Shown here: positions 10,201 to 16,347 of the stretch, piece after piece | Numbering within the stretch: the stretch's first letter is position 1 | How the letters are laid out: every line of letters begins with the position of its first letter | Assembly (NCBI GenBank): GCA_041917295.1 | Contig: JAYRXX010000021.1 | Location: 62,001-126,000 of the forward strand | Length of the DNA: 64,000 nucleotides | Source: JADKHR01 sp041917295 | GTDB taxonomy: Bacteria > Elusimicrobiota > Elusimicrobia > FEN-1173 | Direction of reading: 5' to 3' | Program-made: the position numbers and the translations under genes | Notes under the pieces: model-generated | The model's input: the letters and a program-made list of their open reading frames with translations, nothing else | Databases searched by the model: none | What the model was told of the DNA's origin: nothing

Positions 10201-10942
10201 AAGCGACTTGGATTTGTTGTCCGAACCCAACAACCCCAACACCCTCTCCGGCTCCTGCGCCGACGGGGCTTCCGGAAAATACCACACGGACGAATCGAAC
10301 GATTGGCTTCAAGTGTCATCGTTGGACGGCGGGCCTCTGACGGGCGGGGGGCTGGTGCGGGTGGACGCGAAAGTGTGGGCTTATTCCACCAAGAACAACT
10401 ATTTGGATTTGTATGTCAGCGGCCGCGTGGCGTCCCCAGTGTGGACCCACGTGGCCACGCTTCAACCGAGCGAAACAAGAGCGGTCGTGTTGTCGAGCAC
10501 CTTCACATTGCCGTCGGGGTCCGATGGAGTTCAAGCCGTGCGCGGGGTGTTTCGATACCAAGGGGTGGCGTCGGCCTGTTCGTCAGGAGATTACGACGAC
10601 CACGACGATTTGGCCTTCGCGGTGTTGGCGGGCGGGGCCAGTCCGCCGTCCGGAGCGCCCGGAATACCGAGCATATCCGCCGCCTACGCCTCGCCCCACC
10701 CCATCACCGGCACCGGCGCTCAACTGAGAACAGAAGTAAGCCCGGCCACGCGGGTGACCTATTCGATTTACTCTCTCACCGGTCAACGGGTACTGGACAC
10801 CCCGGCTCAATCGGTGCCACCGGCCTTTGAATACGTCTGGGACACCAAAGACGTCGCCGCCGGCACCTACTACTGGACCATCACCGCCGAAAACGACGGC
10901 CAAAAAACCCAAACCACCCAAAAAATCGCCGTCGTCCGTTAA
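7220..10942 (+). CDS. Secreted multidomain subtilisin-like (S8) serine protease
   Basis: A 1240-residue exported protease starting at GTG 7220 after a GGGAGG site. Order: signal peptide (1-25); fervidolysin-type inhibitory propeptide (about 40-150); S8 domain with Asp190 (VAVVDTGID), His245 (HSHGTHVSG), oxyanion Asn337 (AAGNSS) and Ser400 (NGTSMAAPH). Then come several Ig-like/Big repeats ('VDHTGPVF', 'NDTTPPTVAITSP'), a fibronectin III/purple-acid-phosphatase-N-like module ('ATTYYFRAVSRDDFGNEG') and a final FlgD-Ig/T9SS-CTD-like domain ('YSIYSLTGQRVLD...GTYYWTITA'). All catalytic residues are intact. The tail suggests surface retention or secretion through a PorV-dependent route; the substrate is unknown. 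Confidence 0.93.
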   Translation: MNRSRVSHVVFGLSVLFLTAPSAFAMTNGHFGAGEPPLEKKRMVVRFRSEQAAGLPEKTPRAAASDLNALPERVRRLHARWGVQTAARFRSGGASRAGAASAGGHVVDSLNRGFRRTVVLDLANEHDLSRAVEDYRQSPDVEWAQPALVLSVQAVPNDPMYSSLWGMAKVEAPAAWDWAMGAGVVVAVVDTGIDTTHADLAANLWTNPGEIAGNGVDDDGNGFVDDVRGWNFVTNTASPQDGHSHGTHVSGTVAAVGGNGVGVVGLARSAKIMALKGLDNDGSGYDSDLADCIIYAADNGARVINMSWGGLGDSTLIEEALEYAHAHGVVLVAAAGNSSVDASQFIPAKYADVIAVSAFNSADAIAPFSNYGSKIDVAAPGVSILSTVPGGYYSSYNGTSMAAPHVAGLAALLLSQKPALTNEQVRQSIRASADDVGTAGVDIQSGYGRINARRALQMASPPNLLITAPIQFGVVGNTVSIQGSVDGGSFVSRQLQYGTGSAPTTYASFGGSSSAPVTNGLLGTWNTASLAEGLYGLRLLVSGSGGVSWTHTVSPVRVDHTGPVFVSAEPTSGLTVPATLLTVRGSVTDAYGINRVDFLVDGIAADSKSPSQAANEFEAEFQWNAGAVAPGAHALTLTAWDNAGNSTVQTIPLAVVNDTTPPTVAITSPVALTSVSGTVPITASAADNVAVAEVRFSLDGSVPFFTDPAAPYHTTLTTLGLSLGTHTLSAVAVDTSGLRSTHTVSVIVTAHNHPPSISAINTTVSAGNAVVTWTTDEPADGRVAYGTTVDLALTSPLQTAFTLPHSVTLTGLQPATTYYFRAVSRDDFGNEGVSLVGTFLSSDQAAPRVGITSPPDQAVVTERVEISGQFSDENAVDRVDLLIDDHYWATVHGAPAPQASIGSAREREPQPARPVRSQAQQSQWTYTLNSVQLSDGLHRITARAFDEAGHSQDDARQITVANGPRVALFDPTVGAPLCSQPGAVCASGGLLEARSDLDLLSEPNNPNTLSGSCADGASGKYHTDESNDWLQVSSLDGGPLTGGGLVRVDAKVWAYSTKNNYLDLYVSGRVASPVWTHVATLQPSETRAVVLSSTFTLPSGSDGVQAVRGVFRYQGVASACSSGDYDDHDDLAFAVLAGGASPPSGAPGIPSISAAYASPHPITGTGAQLRTEVSPATRVTYSIYSLTGQRVLDTPAQSVPPAFEYVWDTKDVAAGTYYWTITAENDGQKTQTTQKIAVVR

Positions 10943-10999
10943 AAAATGCTTTGAATTTAAAGGGTCTTCCCGATTTGGAGTGACTATCGCCCCAGAAGA

Positions 11000-11197
11000 C
11001 GAAGGTCCCGGCGGGAGTGTCCCCCCGAGCGATATCGGGCTCTTGTGAGCGAGGAATTTACCAGGGCTGGCAGGCCCCCCTGTCCGATCCCGCCGATGGG
11101 CCTTTGAGGCGGGGAGTCGGGGGGCCGCCGGGAAATCCGCAGCGAACGCCCGACGGAGCGAGCGGGGGACGCTCCCGCCGGGACCGACCGATCGCGT
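11000..11197 (+). ncRNA. ssrS: Candidate 6S RNA (long rod-like structured RNA)
   Basis: Between the subtilase stop and tRNA-Gln lies a nearly fully self-complementary stretch. A 22-nt arm at 11004-11025 pairs with 11164-11185 with a single non-Watson-Crick position. That position is G-U on the plus strand but A-C on the minus strand, so the RNA is plus-strand. Inside are weaker pairings (11032-11043 with about 11148-11157), an internal bubble near 11052-11062/11140-11147, and a GC-rich terminal stem (about 11070-11094 with 11107-11129). The 5' bubble edge GTCCCCCCGAGCGATAT resembles E. coli 6S GUCCCCUGAGCCGAUAU, the template for product RNA. Length about 185-200 nt fits 6S. The helix is seen; the identity is inferred. 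Confidence 0.55.
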
Positions 11198-11230
11198 CAA
11201 ATACCAACGGGAAACCCGAAAGCCCCAAAA

Positions 11231-11321
11231 TGGTTACCCCTGGGGCGCTAGGATTCGAACCTAGGGATGACGGCTCCAAAGGCCGTTGCCTTACCACTTG
11301 GCGACGCCCCAGGGGTAACCA
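11231..11321. repeat. Perfect 17-bp inverted repeat enclosing tRNA-Gln
   Basis: TGGTTACCCCTGGGGCG at 11231-11247 is the exact reverse complement of 11305-11321. The inner 7 bp are the tRNA acceptor stem; the outer 10 bp lie in the 3' trailer and 5' leader, so the precursor could form a 17-bp acceptor-trailer helix with one extra pair position at the discriminator. Confidence 0.9.
11240..11311 (-). tRNA. tRNA-Gln (anticodon TTG)
   Basis: Read on the minus strand: a 7-bp acceptor stem (TGGGGCG/CGCCCCA), D arm 'GCCAAGTGGTAAGGC', anticodon stem ACGGC/GCCGT with loop CTTTGGA (anticodon TTG), and T arm 'TAGGTTCGAATCCTA'. The body closely matches bacterial tRNA-Gln, including the weak U1-A72 pair typical of glutamine tRNAs and discriminator G73. 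CCA is not encoded (GGG follows), so it must be added post-transcriptionally. It lies 61 nt downstream of the spoVG stop on the same strand and may be read from that operon. Confidence 0.95.
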
Positions 11322-11372
11322 CGAAAAACGATCATAGCAAAATTTTCAGTCGGACCCGGCGGGTTCCTTCGT

Positions 11373-11642
11373 TTAAACGGTGCGAGGGCGGGCGGTTTCG
11401 GCGCGGTAGGCTTCGAAAATTTTTCCTTCCAAATAATTTCGAAAATCGGCGTTGATTGGGTGGGCCACGTCTTTAAACGAACCGTCGGCCAATTTCCGCG
11501 ACGGCATGCACAGCATGGGGCCGTTTTCCCCCTCAACGATTTTCATGTTGCGAACCGCGAAACATTTATCAAACGTGACCGTCACGAACGCTTTCAGCTT
11601 GTCTTCGGCGCGAAGCATCACGCGAATCTCGGTGATTTCCAT
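11373..11642 (-). CDS. spoVG: SpoVG family RNA/DNA-binding regulator
   Basis: An 89-residue protein with the canonical SpoVG fold sequence: 'MEITEIRVMLRAEDKLKAFV' at the start, then 'TVTFDKCFAVRNMKIVEG', 'GPMLCMPSRK' and 'DVAHPINADFRNYLEGKIFEAY'. SpoVG proteins bind nucleic acid and act as global post-transcriptional or septation regulators in Firmicutes and spirochetes. I start at ATG 11642, with GAGG about 9-12 nt upstream; an in-frame TTG at 11651 is less likely. The first 74 nt overlap the ispE 3' end in another frame. The ispE-spoVG arrangement is like Firmicutes (ispE-purR-yabJ-spoVG). Confidence 0.95.
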   Translation of the reverse strand: MEITEIRVMLRAEDKLKAFVTVTFDKCFAVRNMKIVEGENGPMLCMPSRKLADGSFKDVAHPINADFRNYLEGKIFEAYRAETARPRTV

Positions 11643-12573
11643 GGCGACCAACCTCGTCCAAAAGTCGTGGTGTTGTTGAAGGCCTCGAGATCGACGTCAC
11701 CCGCCAAACGTCCCAGGGTTCTCCCCGCAACCGCGCCGCCACCCGGCGGCCATGCCCTTCATCGGAAACCACCCCGAACACCGACGATCCCGATCCGGAC
11801 ATCATTGCGTTCAAGCACCCTGCGCGAAGCAGAGCCCGTTTGACTTCGCCCACCCGCGGAAGACGCGGAACAACCACCTCTTCCAACCGGTTAAAGATCC
11901 ACGGGGCCCACACGCTCGGCGGCGCTCCGTCTCGAAGCGCTCGCGTTAGTCTAAGCCCGGAACGGCGTTTCGTCAAGGGAAAATTTAACGCGCGATAGGC
12001 CTCGGGCGTCGACGAAAACACCCGGGGAAACACCAAAACAAAATGTACCGGTTGCGCCCAGGCGCTGTCAAAATACCGAAGCCGATCGCCCACGCCGCCC
12101 GCCGACGCCGCACCGCCCCGAAGAAAAAAAGGCACGTCCGCCCCGAGCGTTTTGGCGATCGCGCCCATCTTCCGCTCAGCGCCGGGATCGCCGTCGCGGC
12201 CGGCCAACACGGCGCACGCCCGCAACGCCGCGGCGGCGTTGGCGGAACCGCCCCCCAATCCGGCCCCCACGGGAACCCGTTTGATCAAATTAAAATCGAT
12301 CCCGGACATGGACGGAAATTGTTCCTGAAACGCCCGGGCCGCCCGAATCACCAGATTTTTGTCCGCCGGGCCCAAATCGGGCCGATTTGTTTTGAGCCCC
12401 ATCGTCCTGTCGGATCGAACCCGCGCCGTGAGCGTGTCCGTCAACGAAATTTCCTGGAAAACGGTGGATAAGGTGTGGTAGCCGTCGGGTCGACGGGAAT
12501 GAATTTCAAGGAAAAGATTGATTTTGGCGGACGACGCCGTTTGATAATGATTTGAAGGCCGGTCGGATCTCAC
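11569..12573 (-). CDS. ispE: 4-diphosphocytidyl-2-C-methyl-D-erythritol kinase
   Basis: A 334-residue GHMP kinase of the MEP isoprenoid pathway, phosphorylating the 2-OH of CDP-ME. Seen: 'SSAKINLFLEIHSRRPDGYHTL' (substrate end, with K and H), the ATP loop 'PVGAGLGGGSANAAAAL', 'LGADVPFFLRGGAA' and the C-terminal 'SGSGSSVFGVV'. Starts at GTG 12573, sharing a GTGA overlap with the upstream TPR gene. The C-terminal 24 or so residues, rich in Arg/His, extend over the spoVG start and look like an unconstrained tail. Confidence 0.95.
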   Translation of the reverse strand: MRSDRPSNHYQTASSAKINLFLEIHSRRPDGYHTLSTVFQEISLTDTLTARVRSDRTMGLKTNRPDLGPADKNLVIRAARAFQEQFPSMSGIDFNLIKRVPVGAGLGGGSANAAAALRACAVLAGRDGDPGAERKMGAIAKTLGADVPFFLRGGAASAGGVGDRLRYFDSAWAQPVHFVLVFPRVFSSTPEAYRALNFPLTKRRSGLRLTRALRDGAPPSVWAPWIFNRLEEVVVPRLPRVGEVKRALLRAGCLNAMMSGSGSSVFGVVSDEGHGRRVAARLRGEPWDVWRVTSISRPSTTPRLLDEVGRHGNHRDSRDASRRRQAESVRDGHV

Positions 12574-14750
12574 GGTTGGGGAACAAAAAGGGCGGGGTTC
12601 AAAGAAGGGTTTACGGTCATCCGTGAAAACCGCAGGACGAACCCCGTTGCATCCTCGCTGGACTGGCCCTCCACCGCCGTGGGCAGAACCAACCCGTCCT
12701 GTTCACGGGGACCGGTGAATTTCAATTCAACCGTTTTCCCCCCCGGCGACCGGATTCGTGCCCAGGCCAAACACCGGGACCGCGCGTCCACGGCCAGTTC
12801 GCGGTCCGGCAACCGGTACCACACCACGGTTCCTTCTTGGCGGACCTCCACCGCGGGATCATCGAACCACCTAAAAAATTCCCCGGTTAACACCGACCCC
12901 CACAACGGAAACCAGTCGTCTTCTCCTCCGGGTGTTTGAAGGCCGGGCGGGGACCAGTGGGCTTTTCCGTCGTACACCATAACCGCGCGCGGGGCAAAAA
13001 AAGATCCCCACAGCTCGATCCGAAACAAACCGGGCCGAACATAATAAAACAAGCTTTGCCCCGTCACCGACCGCCGGTCGGCCGTGACCGTCACCGACGC
13101 GGCGCCGGACAACGACGCCACGAGCAAGAAGGTTCCCTCCATGCGTTTCAGCAATGTCCGCGGAGCCGATTGCGGCAACACCCGGGAGGGCCGGCCCGAC
13201 ACACCCAGCTTTTTGAGCAGGTCTTTGTTGTTGGGATCCACCAACAGGCCTTCTTGCCAGGCCCGAACCGCCTCGGCTTTTTTGCCCAGAGCGTCAAGGA
13301 CGTCCCCGTAATGGGCCCACACCACCGGATCGTTGGCTTTGCGAGCCACGGATCCGAAGATTGTTTCAGCCTCCGCCAACCGTCCTGTCCGATAATAAAC
13401 CCACCCCAACGAATCCCGATAGGCCTGGTTTCCCGGATCCAAGGCGTTGGCCCGTTCCAACAGATCCGTGGCCCGATCCAGGTTGCGGTTTTGATCCGCC
13501 CAGGTGTATCCCAAAAAGTTCATGGCCAAATGGTGATTCGGGTCAAGTTCAATCACCCGTTCCAAAAAGACTTCCGCCCGATCAAACCGTTTTCGTTTGT
13601 CCCAATTGACCGCCAGATGAAACAACGCGTCCACACGAGTGGGATCCTGGGCCACCGTTCGGTTTAACCAGCGAATGGCCGGTTTTGTTTTGCCCAGATC
13701 TTCGTAAGCCAACGCCAGAAAATACATGAAGTCGGCGTTGGCGGGGTCCTGCTTCTGGAGGCGCTTTAACACCCCCAACGCGTCCTTTTCCCGGCCCACC
13801 TGAGCGTAATACGAGGCCAACCGAAGATGAATGCCCGCATCGGATGAATGCTGGGCGGCCTGTTCCATAAAGGAGACTGCCCCTTTCCAATCGGCTTTTT
13901 CCTGGGCCGCCAAGGCGCGCCAGAACAACACCGCCCCGTTGTTCGGATCAAGTGCCAGAGCCCGATCTAAATACGCGGAAGCCTCGTCCAGGTCACCCGC
14001 AAGCAATTTCAGCTGACCGAGCCGAGACAACACGTCGAAATGGTCCGGAAAGACGTCTAAATATTTCTCGTAAGCGGCCATGGCCTGGGGAGTCGACTGG
14101 CTCACATCGTAAAGTCCCGCCAAGGCCAACAGGGCCTCGGAATGGGACGGATCGGATTGGATAATTTTTTCGTAGGACTCAATGGCGGCTTTCACGTCCC
14201 CTTGCCGCCGTTGGCCTTCGGCCAGGGCGCTACGGACGTCGTCGTTTTCCGGATGGGTTCGGAGAAATTTCTCGTAGAGGCCCAGGGCGCCTTGAAGATC
14301 TTTCACCGCCCGTTGGCCGGCGGCCAAATTAAGCGCTTCGATGTTGCCGGGGTCCAGGGTCAGGGCGGTTTCGAACGCAACCCGGGCCGCCGCGCTGTCA
14401 CCGCGGGCTTGGTGGACACGCCCCAACAAAATATAAGCGCCTGCGTTGTCCGTGGACACCGCCACATATTGAAGCGCCGCCTGAAGCGCCAAATCCGTTT
14501 GCCCCGACGCCATGGCCACGTCGGTTAAATCTTCATAGATCAGCCCCGCCCGGCTGTCGGCTCGTAAGACTTCCTGATACACCGCCGCCGCGTGAAGAGG
14601 GCGCCCTTCTTCCTGATCCACCAGCCCCCGCAGATAAAGGCGATAACAGTCCCAACACGCGTCCGCTCCCCGGGCGGACAGCGGCCCGGCGAGGATAAGC
14701 AAGATCGCCCCGATCCAGACTCCGAAAACAAATTGGATACTATTTTTCAA
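12570..14750 (-). CDS. Exported TPR-repeat protein with C-terminal LolA/LolB-like domain
   Basis: A 726-residue protein. A signal peptide or anchor (about 1-27) precedes a 'CWDCYRLYLRG' motif. About 13 tetratricopeptide repeats span residues 25-510 (e.g. 'AAVYQEVLRADSRAGLIYEDL', 'AIESYEKIIQSDPSHSEALL'). A C-terminal region of about 200 residues ('TFLLVASLSGAASVTVTADRR...YDGKAHWSPPG...VELKFTG') has the pattern of LolB/DUF4292 lipoprotein-binding sandwiches. The start is TTG 14750: GGAG sits 7 nt upstream and it begins the signal peptide exactly. It overlaps rimI by 11 nt and ispE by 4 nt. Probable periplasmic or outer-membrane assembly factor; exact role unknown. Confidence 0.8.
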   Translation of the reverse strand: MKNSIQFVFGVWIGAILLILAGPLSARGADACWDCYRLYLRGLVDQEEGRPLHAAAVYQEVLRADSRAGLIYEDLTDVAMASGQTDLALQAALQYVAVSTDNAGAYILLGRVHQARGDSAAARVAFETALTLDPGNIEALNLAAGQRAVKDLQGALGLYEKFLRTHPENDDVRSALAEGQRRQGDVKAAIESYEKIIQSDPSHSEALLALAGLYDVSQSTPQAMAAYEKYLDVFPDHFDVLSRLGQLKLLAGDLDEASAYLDRALALDPNNGAVLFWRALAAQEKADWKGAVSFMEQAAQHSSDAGIHLRLASYYAQVGREKDALGVLKRLQKQDPANADFMYFLALAYEDLGKTKPAIRWLNRTVAQDPTRVDALFHLAVNWDKRKRFDRAEVFLERVIELDPNHHLAMNFLGYTWADQNRNLDRATDLLERANALDPGNQAYRDSLGWVYYRTGRLAEAETIFGSVARKANDPVVWAHYGDVLDALGKKAEAVRAWQEGLLVDPNNKDLLKKLGVSGRPSRVLPQSAPRTLLKRMEGTFLLVASLSGAASVTVTADRRSVTGQSLFYYVRPGLFRIELWGSFFAPRAVMVYDGKAHWSPPGLQTPGGEDDWFPLWGSVLTGEFFRWFDDPAVEVRQEGTVVWYRLPDRELAVDARSRCLAWARIRSPGGKTVELKFTGPREQDGLVLPTAVEGQSSEDATGFVLRFSRMTVNPSLNPALFVPQP

Positions 14751-15201
14751 AGGAGATCTCCATCAAGACCGCTTCATCGCGGTCTTCGTAATAACGGGGC
14801 CGACGGCTGGTTTCCACAAACCCCCGTTTACGATAAAGGTCGATGGCGGCGGTGTTTCCCGCACGCACTTCCAACGTCATTTTACTCATACCCGACGACC
14901 GCGCGTCGTCCAGCAGTTTTTCCAACATCCGACGTCCCACCCCCTGCCGCTGAAAATCCGGGTGGACCGCGATATCCGCCAACTGCGATTCCCCGGCGAT
15001 CAACCAATGGATGCCAAACGCCACCACGCGCCCACTTTGTTCAGCCACCCACGGGCGCGAATAGGCCAAATCAAACTCTTCTTCCATTTCACCCTGGGTC
15101 CAGGGCACATCGAACGACCGCCGCTCGATGTCCAAAAGGGCCTCCAGATCTTCCCGCCGAGCCCGCCGCCACACCGTTTGAGTATCCGTGCCTGTTATCA
15201 T
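14740..15201 (-). CDS. rimI: GNAT N-acetyltransferase, RimI-like
   Basis: A 153-residue GNAT enzyme. Acetyl-CoA-binding motif A reads 'LADIAVHPDFQRQGVGRRML', with 'AGNTAAIDLYRKRGFVETSRRPRYY' following. This order and the C-terminal 'YY.DRDEAVLM' are those of RimI, which acetylates the N-terminal alanine of ribosomal protein S18. First gene of the rimI-TPR-ispE-spoVG set; ATG at 15201. An IS remnant begins about 50 bp upstream, so the native promoter region may have been altered. Confidence 0.88.
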   Translation of the reverse strand: MITGTDTQTVWRRARREDLEALLDIERRSFDVPWTQGEMEEEFDLAYSRPWVAEQSGRVVAFGIHWLIAGESQLADIAVHPDFQRQGVGRRMLEKLLDDARSSGMSKMTLEVRAGNTAAIDLYRKRGFVETSRRPRYYEDRDEAVLMEISFEK

Positions 15202-15249
15202 TGATAGATTTAGACGCCGTTACCCACGTTCAGTGAGTTCGGGGTTCTG

Positions 15250-15957
15250 TAGGGCTCCCTGAAAAAGTTCTTTCAAATCCGTCTAGACGACGGGGGCACC
15301 GGCCCATCAATGGCGGCCATGGGTCCTTGTGAACCACGGGGAAAACGGGCGGGGTTAAGCCACCGCGCCTACCTTCCCCAGCGATCCACCCCGCCGCCCC
15401 ATCTTCTTGACCGCTGTCGATAGGTTCATCGCCAACAACCCCAGCCGAATCCACATCTCTTCGCCGTCTTTGATCGTGTAGCGGATCCGGTCCAGTCCAA
15501 AGTGGCTCTTCGCGTGCCCGATGATCCCTTCCATCCGGCTCCCTCGCACTTACGGATTCCCCAGATACTTCTCCACGACCTCTTCATCCGAAAACCCTTT
15601 CGTGTGCTTGACCACCAACAGCCCGCAGATCAACCGGCTATCCTTCGCCGGTCGTCCCATTCGGTCTAAAAAATATTCCCGGTAGACCTCCTCCATCTGG
15701 TTCCACGGAATCAGGCGCCCCATCTTCATCCATCGATTGTCCGGGCGGAGGCTTCCTCCCAGCGGGAACAGTTCGGAAAACAGCGGCAACGTTTCGCGGT
15801 CTTTCGGTCGATACACGGGCGGCCTCCGGCGATCGGAAGTGCGCGCTTTTTTGAGGGTCACCCCCATTTTCCGTGCAATTCTCTTGGTCGTGTCGCCACT
15901 ATTATTTCATTTTACCGTGAACGTTTCAAAGATCGGCGACTTTTTCAGGAGGCCCTA
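15250..15957. mobile_element. Internally deleted IS element (IS5/IS1182-type) with terminal inverted repeats
   Basis: Imperfect terminal inverted repeats bound the element: TAGGGCTCCCTGAAAAAGT at 15250-15268, and at 15939-15957 a sequence whose reverse complement is TAGGGCCTCCTGAAAAAGT. The only differences are in the CTC/CCT run. The element, about 0.7 kb, contains the 5' and 3' ends of one transposase gene joined with the DDE core missing. No clear target-site duplication was found. It could in principle be mobilised in trans by a full-length relative, and it sits at the edge of the AT-rich accessory segment. Confidence 0.85.
15355..15867 (-). pseudogene. Transposase remnant, N- and C-terminal parts fused across a deletion
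   Basis: The N-terminal part (15867 to about 15550; 105 codons) has the DUF772 region of IS5/IS1182 transposases: 'DSRLICGLLVVKHTKGFSDE' and 'VVEKYLGNP'. A TAA interrupts directly after 'GNP', where intact relatives continue with YxQYFCG. The same frame then resumes with 'VRGSRMEGIIGHAKSHFGL' and '...LGLLAMNLSTAVKKMG' (to 15355), the extreme C-terminus of such transposases. The whole catalytic core, several hundred bases, is missing. Not expected to make an active enzyme. Confidence 0.85.
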
Positions 15958-16080
15958 TTTAAAGAATTTTCTCGACAAATGTATAATCCATTTGAAATGC
16001 TCTCGAATAAAGATCATAAAAAGGTTAGTTGTTTATGAGAGGAAGTCCGCTCATTTCGATTACGAATTTAACCATTATCC

Positions 16081-16347
16081 CTACGATGTCGGCCCAGCAA
16101 CTGAATGGTGAGATTCATTACAAAAAAAACCTCTCTCTAATGGGTAATGGGGATCTTTATTTTCCCAATCCTCAACATTTGGCAGAGGAAGGACGAGGTC
16201 TTTAATCTCTTGAAAATGGAGTGGGAACTTAAAAATAATTGCGTAAGGGCAATTAGAACCCGCAGGTTCATCGATTCGCAAAACCTCATTACCTTTTTTT
16301 ATTTCGAAATCAAAAATCGGCTTAAGCGATGGGCTTAATCTGGTCAT
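16081..16347 (-). CDS. Candidate immunity protein for the upstream toxin
   Basis: An 88-residue soluble, acidic protein with no signal peptide, translationally coupled to the 911-residue putative toxin (ATG at 16347 overlaps the toxin stop by 4 nt, ATGA). It contains conserved-looking blocks: 'FDFEIKKGNEVLRIDEPAG', 'CPYAIIFKFPLHF', 'WENKDPHYPLE' and 'GFFCNESHH'. Position, size and absence of export signal are those of immunity genes in polymorphic toxin systems. I do not recognise a named immunity family with certainty; the assignment rests mainly on context. Confidence 0.6.
   Translation of the reverse strand: MTRLSPSLKPIFDFEIKKGNEVLRIDEPAGSNCPYAIIFKFPLHFQEIKDLVLPLPNVEDWENKDPHYPLERGFFCNESHHSVAGPTS

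Noticed and set aside
11004..11185. Interpretation of the long inverted repeat as a transposable-element remnant
   Set aside because: No transposase, no target duplication, and the internal secondary pairings and G-U position favour an RNA gene.
15958..16080. AT-rich stretch after the IS remnant
   Set aside because: No convincing promoter, gene or repeat could be identified in these 120 bases.
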